Positions 54,782 to 63,499 of a stretch of DNA of 64,000 nt are shown piece by piece; the stretch's first letter is position 1; each line of letters starts with the position of its first letter. The stretch is from Emticicia aquatica (GTDB lineage Bacteria; Bacteroidota; Bacteroidia; Cytophagales; Spirosomataceae). The position numbers were made by a program, and so were the translations under genes. The notes beneath the pieces are model-generated. The model was given only the letters and a program-made list of their open reading frames with translations, was not told the DNA's origin and ran no database searches. The stretch covers positions 434,001 to 498,000 of the forward strand of contig NZ_CAKLPY010000001.1 in the NCBI RefSeq assembly GCF_923079645.1, in the 5' to 3' direction.

Positions 54782-55969
54782 TTAGGCAAGTGCCGCAACA
54801 CCTGGCAAGGTTTTTCCTTCCATGTATTCTAACAATGCACCACCACCAGTTGAAACGTAAGAAACACGGTCGCCGTAACCTGCATTATTAACAGCAGATG
54901 CCGAATCACCGCCACCAATTAGCGAGAATGCTTCGTTTTCTTCGGTAGCTTTTACAACCGCTTCAGCGATAGCATTTGTGCCAATAGCAAAATTAGGGAA
55001 TTCAAAAACTCCCATTGGTCCATTCCAAAGAATCGTTTTTGACTTCAATAAAGTTTCAGTGAAAAGTTTAATACTTTCTGGGCCGATATCAAGTCCTTCC
55101 CAATTTTCTGGAATTTGACCAGTTGGAACAGTAATTCTGTTGGCATCGTTTGAGAAACCATCTGCACAAACATTATCAAGCGGCATAATTAAATTAACAC
55201 CTTTTGCTTTTGCTTTTTCAATTAATTCAAGAGCAAGCGATTGTTTATCGGCTTCTAAAAGAGATTTACCAATCGCTCCACCTTGAGCTTTTGTAAAGGT
55301 GTAAGTCATTCCTCCACCGATAATTAGATTATCAACAGTATCTAACAAGCGTTCGATTAAAAGGATTTTATCAGAAATTTTTGCACCACCCATAATTGCC
55401 GTAAATGGACGTTCGGCATGGTGTAATATTTTTTCAGCATTTACTACTTCAGCTTGCATCACATAACCGCAAACTCTATCTTCAAAAAATTGTCCGATAA
55501 TTGCCGTAGAAGCATGGGCTCTGTGAGCAGTTCCGAAGGCATCATTTACCCAAACATTGCCTAATTTTGATAGTTTTTCAGCAAATTCAACGTTACCTTT
55601 TTCTTCTTCTTTGTAAAAACGAAGGTTTTCAAGTAACAAAACTTCACCTGGTTTTAGGCTAGTGGCTTGCTCAACTGCTGATTCTCCGATGCAATCATCT
55701 GCAAATTTTACTTGTAAACCTAAAATCACTGAAAGCGGATTTACTAAGTGTTTAAGAGAATACTTTTCAGTTGGGCCATCTTTCGGGCGACCTAAATGTG
55801 ACATTAAAATACATGACCCACCATCTTTTAAGATTTTTTTGATGGTTGGAATCGTGGCAGTGATACGAGTATCATCTGTTATTTCGTACTTATCGTTTAG
55901 AGGTACGTTAAAATCAACTCGAATGAGGGCTTTTTTGCCCGAAAAATCGTAAGTGTCTAAGGTTTTCAT
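54782..55969 (-). CDS. pgk: phosphoglycerate kinase
   Basis: A 395-residue glycolytic enzyme. N-terminal substrate motifs [14 protein letters not shown] and [16 protein letters not shown], hinge and nucleotide motifs [24 protein letters not shown] and the C-terminal [12 protein letters not shown] are all intact. It moves phosphate from 1,3-bisphosphoglycerate to ADP in the cytosol. It is not linked to gap or other glycolytic genes here. A perfect 22-base palindrome lies 36 bases upstream of the ATG (56005-56026). Confidence 0.97.
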   Translation of the reverse strand: MKTLDTYDFSGKKALIRVDFNVPLNDKYEITDDTRITATIPTIKKILKDGGSCILMSHLGRPKDGPTEKYSLKHLVNPLSVILGLQVKFADDCIGESAVEQATSLKPGEVLLLENLRFYKEEEKGNVEFAEKLSKLGNVWVNDAFGTAHRAHASTAIIGQFFEDRVCGYVMQAEVVNAEKILHHAERPFTAIMGGAKISDKILLIERLLDTVDNLIIGGGMTYTFTKAQGGAIGKSLLEADKQSLALELIEKAKAKGVNLIMPLDNVCADGFSNDANRITVPTGQIPENWEGLDIGPESIKLFTETLLKSKTILWNGPMGVFEFPNFAIGTNAIAEAVVKATEENEAFSLIGGGDSASAVNNAGYGDRVSYVSTGGGALLEYMEGKTLPGVAALA

Positions 55970-56004
55970 TCAATAATGAATAATTAAGTGAATGGCGTCT
56001 GAGC

Positions 56005-56026
56005 AAATGAGTAAATTTACTCATTT
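56005..56026. promoter_or_regulatory. perfect 22-base palindrome upstream of pgk
   Basis: AAATGAGTAAA followed directly by TTTACTCATTT, a perfect dyad 36 bases before the pgk start. It does not resemble the Rex, CRP or FNR consensus. It could be an operator or an RNA hairpin in the leader. Confidence 0.45.
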
Positions 56027-56204
56027 TTTGCGGCTCAAACATTATATGAAGCTTTTTGAAAATCTTTTACAAATATAAATTTTCTTTTCGCTTTCATCAC
56101 GAAATTCTACTATGATTCTTTCGTTATTTATTGAAAAAACACCAAAAAATCATATTTTTTCTTTGCTAAATAAAATCTCGTTTTTTTTTACTGACAACTT
56201 TTCA

Positions 56205-56235
56205 TTGGTGAGTGCCGTCTTTGTTTATAGATTTG
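56205..56235 (+). promoter_or_regulatory. Bacteroidota-type promoter of the barrel protein/glycosyltransferase unit
   Basis: TTG (56205-56207), 20 bases, TAGATTTG (56228-56235). The start codon at 56250 follows 14 bases later. Confidence 0.6.
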
Positions 56236-56249
56236 ACAATATTTTCTAA

Positions 56250-57092
56250 ATGATGAAATCTGTATTTTTACCTTTTATGCTCTTGCTGAGTATTTGTTCC
56301 AATTCTTTGGCTCAAGAAATAGAGGAATATTACAAACCTCCGAGCCAACGAGAGGATGTTAAAAATAATGTTTATCCTAACCTCAATCGTAAATCCGTTA
56401 GTTTATATGCTGGGCTTGAAGGTGGTTTTAAGCTCAATTATGCGGGCCTGGATGGCTCGCTAGGAAATTTACTTGGTACACAAAACAATAATGAGTTTTT
56501 TTGGGGGGTTACGTTGGGATATAATTTAGACAACAAATGGGCAGTAGAAACTGGTTATTTGAAAAATCCAGTGTATTACGTTCAGACAATTGCTTCGGGT
56601 AGAGGATTTCCATTTACATTTCGGATCGGAGCTGATTTACAGACAATTCCAGTCAGATTCAAATATAAAGTTTTGTCACTCGATGCAATCACAAAAACGG
56701 CTTCTCTCTATATTGGTGGTGGTGTTCTGATAGGAACAAATGCTAATAATAAATCGGTTTTTACTAGAAAATTTGAAGGTTTTACAGGAAATCCGTCAAG
56801 ACGAGATAGCATCAAACTTACAACTGATTCATTTTTAACCAAAAAAGGACGAGCAGCATTTGAGCTACAAACCGAATTGCAAGGCCGAGTAACCAATGGT
56901 TTTTATATAAGTCTTTTTGGCAGGATGAATTTTGCTCCCCAAGGAGTTTTACGTTCTGATTTGACCTATTTCCAAAATTCAACTAAAATTGATGAAGCTT
57001 CGCAATATTTAAAGGGAATTAGTTATAATTTTGGCTTATTATTGAGATTTGATCTTGCAAAAGGTTATAAATATAAGAGCGAAGTTGAATGA
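56250..57092 (+). CDS. outer-membrane beta-barrel protein (hypothetical)
   Basis: A 280-residue exported protein (signal peptide ending NSLAQ, about 22) with alternating aromatic strands (VSLYAGLEGGFKLNYAGL; FFWGVTLGYNLDNKWAVETGY; SYNFGLLLRFDL), typical of an outer-membrane barrel. No named family recognised. Its end overlaps the start of the glycosyltransferase gene by four bases (ATGA), so the two are translationally coupled, which links it loosely to polysaccharide production or export. Confidence 0.65.
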   Translation: MMKSVFLPFMLLLSICSNSLAQEIEEYYKPPSQREDVKNNVYPNLNRKSVSLYAGLEGGFKLNYAGLDGSLGNLLGTQNNNEFFWGVTLGYNLDNKWAVETGYLKNPVYYVQTIASGRGFPFTFRIGADLQTIPVRFKYKVLSLDAITKTASLYIGGGVLIGTNANNKSVFTRKFEGFTGNPSRRDSIKLTTDSFLTKKGRAAFELQTELQGRVTNGFYISLFGRMNFAPQGVLRSDLTYFQNSTKIDEASQYLKGISYNFGLLLRFDLAKGYKYKSEVE

Positions 57093-58261
57093 CAGAAAAA
57101 GGAGCACAAAATATTGTTACGATTATCAACCGACATTATCCACCAAATCCTGGAATTACTGGAGAATCTGCTTGGGATTTAGCGAAGTATCTCATCGAAA
57201 AATATCAGATTGAGGTACACATTGTTCATATCGAACGAAGCGATGATGGAGGTGGGCAGGTTCGTGAGCCAATTGGTACAATTCATTCATTACCAACTAT
57301 ATATGCTGGAAGTAATAAAATTTTAAAACTTTTAGCAGGATTTTTTGACGGCTTTATTTTGATTCGAAAAGCAAAAAAAATCGGTCAAAATGCTCCTATT
57401 ATTTGCATGACAAGTCCACCACTTCTTCCGTTTTGGGCGTCATTACTTCTCAAAAACACAACTTCGTTCGAACGAAAATGGGCTTTATGGTCAATGGACT
57501 TATTTCCTGAAGCCTTTGTCGCAATCGGAATGATTGCTGAAAAAAGTTTCTTTTATCGTTGGTTTCTAAAAAAAACGTACCAGCATTCGCCCCAAAAATT
57601 GATTGCACTTGGCAGAAAACAAGCTGAATTTATTGAAGAAAAATACCAAAAAGTCCTAGATAAAACGATTTTGCCTTGTGGAGTAATTTTTCATCAAACA
57701 TACGAAAGTGAACTGCCCAATTGGCGAAAAAATGATGATAAAATCTATTTTGGTTATTGCGGAAATTTAAATGATGCCCATAATGAAGATTTTCTGATTG
57801 AATTTATTAAAGCCTTTAATCCCGAAAAGCATCATTTGATTTTGGCACTTTATGGAAAAAAAGCAGATAAAATCCTTGATTTTGCTGCAAATAAAATAGG
57901 AATAACCATTTTATCCAATGTTCCACGCAGTCAACTTAACTTTATTGATGTGCACTTAGTGAGTTTACTTTCTGCATATACACATCTTATGATTCCGTCG
58001 AAAGCGGTGAGTGCCGTAGCGGCTGGAGGAGCGATTTTATTTTGTGGAAGTCAAGAAAGTGACAATTGGGATATGCTTCAAGAAGCTGCTTGGTTGATAC
58101 GAGAAGACGGAAATTTAGAGAATCAAATTGGCAAATACTTCACTAATTTGAGCAAAGACGATTTGGCAGAAAAACGTATTTTATCTCAAAAACTAAATAC
58201 GAATCTTCAGAAAATGGTGCTTGACGCCTATGAAGAAATTGCGGATTTTATAGTAAAATAA
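57089..58261 (+). CDS. GT4-like glycosyltransferase
   Basis: A 390-residue GT-B type protein. The start VTIINRHYPPNPGITGESAWDLAKYL and the stretch TSPPLLPFWASLLL resemble the WbuB-like group of sugar transferases used for surface polysaccharides. The C-terminal domain has FGYCGNLNDAHNEDFLIEFI and AVSAVAAGGAILFCGS. The sugar donor is unknown. It overlaps the barrel gene upstream and nearly touches the convergent glycosyltransferase at 58263. Confidence 0.75.
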   Translation: MTEKGAQNIVTIINRHYPPNPGITGESAWDLAKYLIEKYQIEVHIVHIERSDDGGGQVREPIGTIHSLPTIYAGSNKILKLLAGFFDGFILIRKAKKIGQNAPIICMTSPPLLPFWASLLLKNTTSFERKWALWSMDLFPEAFVAIGMIAEKSFFYRWFLKKTYQHSPQKLIALGRKQAEFIEEKYQKVLDKTILPCGVIFHQTYESELPNWRKNDDKIYFGYCGNLNDAHNEDFLIEFIKAFNPEKHHLILALYGKKADKILDFAANKIGITILSNVPRSQLNFIDVHLVSLLSAYTHLMIPSKAVSAVAAGGAILFCGSQESDNWDMLQEAAWLIREDGNLENQIGKYFTNLSKDDLAEKRILSQKLNTNLQKMVLDAYEEIADFIVK

Positions 58262-58262
58262 T

Positions 58263-59534
58263 TTATTTTAATTGTTGATAAACCTCCAAATATTGTTTGA
58301 CAACAGTTGCTTGCGAATAATTATCCAATACGTTTTGCCGTGCATTTTGAGATATTTTTTGATGGTCTGCCTCAAAAAGAACCCATTGTATTCCTTCACT
58401 AAAACTTTTTGCTGATTTGTACTTTGCTAAGAAACCGTTTTCTTTATGTCGAATCATTTCTGGTATTCCACCAACTTCAAAACCTACCGCTGGCGTGCCA
58501 CATGCCATAGCTTCCATGATTGTATTTGGTAGGTTTTCCTGAATAGAAGGAATCACAAATACATCTGCGGCAGAATAAATTGAAACGATTTGCTGAATAT
58601 CAGAAATACGTCCTAAAGCGTGGGCTTTAAAAGGAAGTTTTTGAATAGTTTCTTCATTACTTTCTCCCAAAATTACTAGTTCAATAGCTTGATTATTAGG
58701 TATTTGTGTCTTTAAAATTTCTAAAGATTCTTGAAAATAGCTAAAACCTTTCCAAATGACAGAAACTTTGGCAGCAACAAAAAGTACAAGCTTTTTGTCA
58801 ATGGGTAAGCCTAATTTTTGCCTTGATACAACTTTATTTTGCGGAGAAAAAAGAGTTGTATCTAATGGATTCGGAATTGATTTTATAGAAAACCCATCAA
58901 AAAGACTACTTTTTCTAGCTCTATTGGTTAACCATTGGCTACATCCAATAATAGTTGTTTTATGAATATTTAATTGACCAAAAATTGTGTTTTTTCGTTG
59001 CCATACAAGATTGGATAAATCATTTTTTGATGGATTTTTCAAGTATTGTAAACAGTTTCCACAAGCAATTTGGTAGTTTTCGCAATCACCACTATGGTGA
59101 CAACCGCCCGTAAAAGCCCACATATCATGCAATGTCCAAACGATTGGTTTATTGAGTTTAAAAAGCTTTTCGAGAGAATTTATTGATAGAAAACCAAAAT
59201 TTATCCAATGTAAATGTATGATGTCTGCTTCTTGAACTAAATGATGTTCGGAAATATCAATACCAGTATTGGCGGGAGAAAATGCAAAGCGAATTTCTTT
59301 GTTTTTTTCATAAAACCGAAAGTATAAACGCTCTTTGATAAATCTTAAAAAAGCCCATTTTTTTTGTAACCAACTATAAGCTAAAGGATTGACATTCAGA
59401 CTGTTGCGTTTTTTTTCTTGTACCAACATTTTTACTTCAATACCGTCAGTTTTTTCTAAAATAGTCAGTAAACGTAAGCAAGCGATGGCCGCTCCACCCA
59501 TTGAATCGTCGGTATTGATGAGTAAAATTTTCAA
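58263..59534 (-). CDS. GT4 family glycosyltransferase
   Basis: A 423-residue glycosyltransferase with an N-terminal acceptor domain (ILLINTDDSMGGAAIACLRLL; DIIHLHWINFGFLSI; WTLHDMWAFTGGCHHSGDC, a motif seen in WcaL/WcaC-like enzymes) and a C-terminal donor domain with IPSIQENLPNTIMEAMACGTPAVGF. Several Cys in GDCENYQIACGNC may bind metal. It works in the cytoplasm on polysaccharide intermediates; donor and linkage are unknown. Confidence 0.85.
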   Translation of the reverse strand: MKILLINTDDSMGGAAIACLRLLTILEKTDGIEVKMLVQEKKRNSLNVNPLAYSWLQKKWAFLRFIKERLYFRFYEKNKEIRFAFSPANTGIDISEHHLVQEADIIHLHWINFGFLSINSLEKLFKLNKPIVWTLHDMWAFTGGCHHSGDCENYQIACGNCLQYLKNPSKNDLSNLVWQRKNTIFGQLNIHKTTIIGCSQWLTNRARKSSLFDGFSIKSIPNPLDTTLFSPQNKVVSRQKLGLPIDKKLVLFVAAKVSVIWKGFSYFQESLEILKTQIPNNQAIELVILGESNEETIQKLPFKAHALGRISDIQQIVSIYSAADVFVIPSIQENLPNTIMEAMACGTPAVGFEVGGIPEMIRHKENGFLAKYKSAKSFSEGIQWVLFEADHQKISQNARQNVLDNYSQATVVKQYLEVYQQLK

Positions 59535-59748
59535 GAATTTTCAGATAAATAAGTCAATAATTAATGCGAATTAAGCGATTTTTTATGAGATAAATAGTCA
59601 TTTTTAGATCACAAATTGTTGAGTTTTAGGATAAATCATTGATAATCAGAGTTTTATTTTATTGGAATGATATATTAAATGGTTATTTCTCAAAACTTTG
59701 TAAATTTATGAAGGATTTAACGACAAATTTGAAAGCGATTTAGGATAC

Positions 59749-59766
59749 CTCAAAATATATTTTGAG
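59749..59766. promoter_or_regulatory. perfect 18-base palindrome upstream of the sugar dehydrogenase
   Basis: CTCAAAATATATTTTGAG is a perfect dyad 49 bases before the ATG at 59816. A related half site TCTCAAAAC occurs at about 59687. A candidate operator; the rest of the gap 59535-59815 shows nothing else. Confidence 0.45.
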
Positions 59767-59815
59767 AAAACTTATGTGATGTTTTTTTCGTTAATTAGCA
59801 AAAAACATAATATCC

Positions 59816-61006
59816 ATGAAAAAATTAAATGCTTTAATAGGGCTTTTGAGTTTGGTTACATTTAGCTGTAAAGTTGATTCAGAAACTCCAGTTGGAACAA
59901 CACCAGCAACACCTGTAGTTGTGCCGATTATTGCCGACGGTTATCAATCAGTTTTAGCATTTCCTAAATTATCTTTTACAAATCCAGTAGATTTTACTTA
60001 CGCAAATGATGGCTCAAATCGCCTTTTTGTGGTCGAGCAAAATGGCTTTATTCAAACTTTTGAAAACAATTCTTCTACTGAAAAAGTAAGTGTGTTTCTG
60101 GATATTCATAATAGGGTTGCTGCTGGTGGCGAAATGGGTTTGCTTGGTTTAGCATTTCACCCCAATTTTAAGAGTAATGGCTATTTTTTTGTCAATTATA
60201 CTAGAAATTCGCCCCGACGACAAACGGTTATTTCGAGATTTAAAGCTAATGGACTTGTTGCAGACCCAAGTAGTGAAGCTATTTTATTTACATTCGACCA
60301 ACCTTATACTAATCATAACGGTGGACAATTAGCCTTTGGGCCAGATGATTATTTGTACGTTGCAACAGGCGATGGTGGAAGTGGTGGTGACCCACAAAAT
60401 AACTCGCAAAATCGAAAAAATCTTTTAGGGAAAATGCTTAGAATTGATGTGAATTCTACTGAAAAAGGCAATTACGGTATTCCGAAAGATAATCCATACG
60501 TAGGAAATACTGACGATTTTAGAGAAGAAATTTTTGCTTATGGTTTACGAAATCCGTGGCGTTTTAGCTTTGATTCGGTTACAAAAAATCTTTGGGTAGG
60601 AGATGTAGGGCAAAATAAAATTGAGGAAGTTGATATTGTAAAAAAGGGTGGAAACTACGGTTGGAGAATCAAAGAAGCGAATAATTGCTTCGATGCAACA
60701 GCAAATTGCTCACAAACAGATTTAATTGCCCCAGTTTGGAGTTATGCACAAGGCAGCGATGGCCGTTCGGTAACTGGTGGAATGGTTTATCGAGGGAAAA
60801 AATTGCCAGAATTTATCGGAAAATATATTTGTGGTGATTATGTGAGTGGTAAAATTTGGGCTTTGACTTATGATGGAAAAACAGTTACCAAAAGTGATTT
60901 TATTACGAATGTAAGCACCGTTTCTACATTCGGACAAGATGCCAATGGCGAATTGTATATTTGCGATTATTCGGGTGGGAAAATTTATAGTTTGGCTAAA
61001 AAATAA
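59816..61006 (+). CDS. PQQ-dependent sugar dehydrogenase-like lipoprotein
   Basis: A 396-residue lipoprotein (lipobox TFSC, Cys18) with a six-bladed propeller of the glucose/sorbosone dehydrogenase family: FVVEQNGFIQTF, MGLLGLAFHPNF, YTNHNGGQLAFGPDDYLYVATGDGGSGGDP, and VGDVGQNKIEEVDIVKKGGNYGW. These oxidise aldoses in the periplasm with PQQ, passing electrons to a carrier. No PQQ synthesis genes are in the window, so the cofactor may be imported. Monocistronic. Confidence 0.87.
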   Translation: MKKLNALIGLLSLVTFSCKVDSETPVGTTPATPVVVPIIADGYQSVLAFPKLSFTNPVDFTYANDGSNRLFVVEQNGFIQTFENNSSTEKVSVFLDIHNRVAAGGEMGLLGLAFHPNFKSNGYFFVNYTRNSPRRQTVISRFKANGLVADPSSEAILFTFDQPYTNHNGGQLAFGPDDYLYVATGDGGSGGDPQNNSQNRKNLLGKMLRIDVNSTEKGNYGIPKDNPYVGNTDDFREEIFAYGLRNPWRFSFDSVTKNLWVGDVGQNKIEEVDIVKKGGNYGWRIKEANNCFDATANCSQTDLIAPVWSYAQGSDGRSVTGGMVYRGKKLPEFIGKYICGDYVSGKIWALTYDGKTVTKSDFITNVSTVSTFGQDANGELYICDYSGGKIYSLAKK

Positions 61007-61009
61007 AAC

Positions 61010-61951
61010 TTATAATTTGACTCTTTCAAACGAATCAATATAGCTTTTACCACTGGCATTGAATACTCTAACAGATTGATAGTCAGCGTATTTTTTTAAA
61101 ATTCCGTAGCCATAAAAAACTTTATAAAGCGAAAGGAAAATGGTTTCTAGGTTGGAATGCACTTTGGTATTAACATCTAGTATTTTTTGGTGTTTTACTT
61201 GAGCGGTATTGTCGTAAAAGTGAATTTGTTTTATTTCAATATCGTTGTTTTCGCTTACTTTTATTTCTTCATGCCAAGAGTGGTCAGCACCAAAAAGAAA
61301 AATTTCATCGTATTGGCGACGAATGGCTAAAAATAAGGTGCAAGCTAAAATATTTTGGCATTGAGTCATACCTAAATTTAGGTTAAACAATTGATGTCTG
61401 AACCAAGAAAAACCTTCAATAATTGTATAATTGAAGAACACAATTTTGATAAAATGATTTTCTTTCTTGATTTTCTCTACCAAATATGATTTTTTTGCTC
61501 GGTATGGTACATACAAATTCATTTCCCAATTTGTATGTTGAATAAGACAATCAAGTGTTTTTTTTATGTCAAGACGACTGCTATTTTCTGTATCAAATAA
61601 AAAAAATGCTGGGTCGAGCATTACGTAGTTTTGAGGTTGAATTTGAACGAATTCTGCGGAAGAAGCAAAGAGGTTAACAGCATAAATATCAGTGGTCTTG
61701 ATGAACGCTAAATCATTGCTCAAAGTAGCCCGTAAAGAAGGTCCATTTCCTAAGATTGACGCTTTTTTTAACGTTGGTTTAGGAAGTTTTAACGAAAATT
61801 TAGATAATAAAATAACCTTCAGAATAGACAAAAAACTACTAAAGAGGCTTTTGAAAAATTGACCAATTTGTAAATATATAGTTAAGATTTGCTGCATAAA
61901 GCACTTCATTTTTTCTTGAAAATTCTTAATATCAATAGAGTTATTGCACAA
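61010..61951 (-). CDS. GNGPSL-motif polysaccharide-locus protein (GT42/DUF115-like)
   Basis: Up to 313 residues; the ATG at 61951 overlaps the flippase end by 11 bases, and 61909 is an alternative. After a basic, hydrophobic start the core begins KKASILGNGPSLRATLSND, recalling the nucleotide-sugar loop of CstII-type sialyltransferases (GT42) and of DUF115/MptE-like proteins. A later EIFLFGADHSWHEEI supports a transferase-like fold with His and Asp. I infer a glycosyltransferase in the exopolysaccharide operon; the family is uncertain. Confidence 0.6.
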   Translation of the reverse strand: MCNNSIDIKNFQEKMKCFMQQILTIYLQIGQFFKSLFSSFLSILKVILLSKFSLKLPKPTLKKASILGNGPSLRATLSNDLAFIKTTDIYAVNLFASSAEFVQIQPQNYVMLDPAFFLFDTENSSRLDIKKTLDCLIQHTNWEMNLYVPYRAKKSYLVEKIKKENHFIKIVFFNYTIIEGFSWFRHQLFNLNLGMTQCQNILACTLFLAIRRQYDEIFLFGADHSWHEEIKVSENNDIEIKQIHFYDNTAQVKHQKILDVNTKVHSNLETIFLSLYKVFYGYGILKKYADYQSVRVFNASGKSYIDSFERVKL

Positions 61952-63437
61952 ATTTAACTATTTGTTGCCAAGTATTTTTCATCGCACCATTCAATTCAGG
62001 AGAAATTTTACTCCAATAAATTACCACTCCGTAAACTAAAGTTAACGTTATTGAGCGATAAGCCATATCAGCAACGGTCATTATTTTATTACCATTTAAA
62101 GTTGGTAAACTGCTGATAGTCAATCCAATAGTAATTGACAATATGATTATTTTTACTAAATCGAAGGTGAATGGTTGCATCCCTAATTTCCACCAAACGA
62201 TTAAATATCTAATCAGATTGTAATAAATGGTGGCAATGGCTAGTGCAAAAGCTGCTCCGTTCATGCCATAGATTGGAATTAAAAAATAGTTGAGTGTAAC
62301 GGTGATGAAAATTAATCCAACCATGATGTAAGTATCATAGATATAATATTTTGATAGAGTCAAAATTGTGCCGTTTAATCCTGTTGCTAAGTCAAAAAGT
62401 TTGCCTAGACATATAATAATTACAACTGTTTTTCCTGCGGAGTATTCGGGCTTTAAAAACAAAAAAAGGTTATCAATATTTAGGTAAATTCCAAGAAAAA
62501 TCCAGCAACCAACTATGAGAGAAGTTATGCTACTTTTTCGATAAATGGTGCTTATATTATCCAAATCATTGCTTGCGAATGAGTCTGCGATGAGGGGTTG
62601 AGCAGCCTTATTGATAGCCAAAAGTGACATTCCCATGACACTCCCAAAAAAAGATGCTGTATTATAAATGCCAGTTTCGGTAAAAGTGGTGATTCCTGCT
62701 AACATAATTTTGTCGATATACAAAATAACCATCGAAGAAAAACCTGTCAGAATTGTAAGAAAACTGTAAAATCCAAACTCCTTACTAAAAGTTGGTGTCA
62801 TTACAGAAAAGTTTGGTTTCAACGAAAATCCCTCTAATCGTGTTGCTTTCCAAAACATCGGAATAACATAAAAAGACACAGCAAAAACCCATAAATACAT
62901 AAATTGTTGAAAATCAACAATTTGAAAAATGATAAACAAAATGGCAACTAACTGCAATAATCGCTGTAAAAATTGAGCTAAAAATGTCCCTGTGACTGTA
63001 TCGTAGAGGTTTTTTGCATAATTATCGAGCAGATTGAAAAGTAGCGTTGCAAAAGTAAGTGGTAGCAAAAAATAAAAATTATCAGCAAAAAGCGTTGAAT
63101 TTTCCTCATTTTTAATGATGGTATCTTTTAACAAAAATAAACCGAGACTCGTAATCAGAAAGCCAATTAAACCAACCGAAAGCCCTAGAAATAGATAGCC
63201 ATTGTGTCCTTTTTGTGCATTTCTGAAATGAGGAAAAAATCTACTTCCTGCTGCATTGAAACCCAAAGAAGAAAGCTGAACCAAAACGTACATATAAGAA
63301 AGCAAAACGGCTAAAAGACCATTTTGAGCGGGTTCGAGAAAATTACCAATCAAAAAAAACTGGGTTACAAAACCAACCAACACGCCTCCGTAAGAGAAGA
63401 TTGTGCTGAGAAAAGCTTGTTTTTTTATTACGTTCAT
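61941..63437 (-). CDS. polysaccharide flippase (MOP superfamily, Wzx-like)
   Basis: A 498-residue membrane protein with about 12-14 helices: FLSTIFSYGGVLVGFVTQFFLIGNF at the start, ITTFTETGIYNTASFFGSVMGM in the middle and YGMNGAAFALAIATIYYNLIRYLIVW late, all typical of the polysaccharide transporter family. It would move lipid-linked repeat units across the inner membrane. It is flanked on the same strand by the DUF6044 gene (62-base gap) and the GNGPSL gene (overlap), forming an exopolysaccharide operon. Confidence 0.88.
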   Translation of the reverse strand: MNVIKKQAFLSTIFSYGGVLVGFVTQFFLIGNFLEPAQNGLLAVLLSYMYVLVQLSSLGFNAAGSRFFPHFRNAQKGHNGYLFLGLSVGLIGFLITSLGLFLLKDTIIKNEENSTLFADNFYFLLPLTFATLLFNLLDNYAKNLYDTVTGTFLAQFLQRLLQLVAILFIIFQIVDFQQFMYLWVFAVSFYVIPMFWKATRLEGFSLKPNFSVMTPTFSKEFGFYSFLTILTGFSSMVILYIDKIMLAGITTFTETGIYNTASFFGSVMGMSLLAINKAAQPLIADSFASNDLDNISTIYRKSSITSLIVGCWIFLGIYLNIDNLFLFLKPEYSAGKTVVIIICLGKLFDLATGLNGTILTLSKYYIYDTYIMVGLIFITVTLNYFLIPIYGMNGAAFALAIATIYYNLIRYLIVWWKLGMQPFTFDLVKIIILSITIGLTISSLPTLNGNKIMTVADMAYRSITLTLVYGVVIYWSKISPELNGAMKNTWQQIVKFVQ

Positions 63438-63499
63438 TTGTTATTAACTTAGAAAAAACGACCTTTTGTAAAGCGGAAAGTTAGAGAACCAAAGATTAT

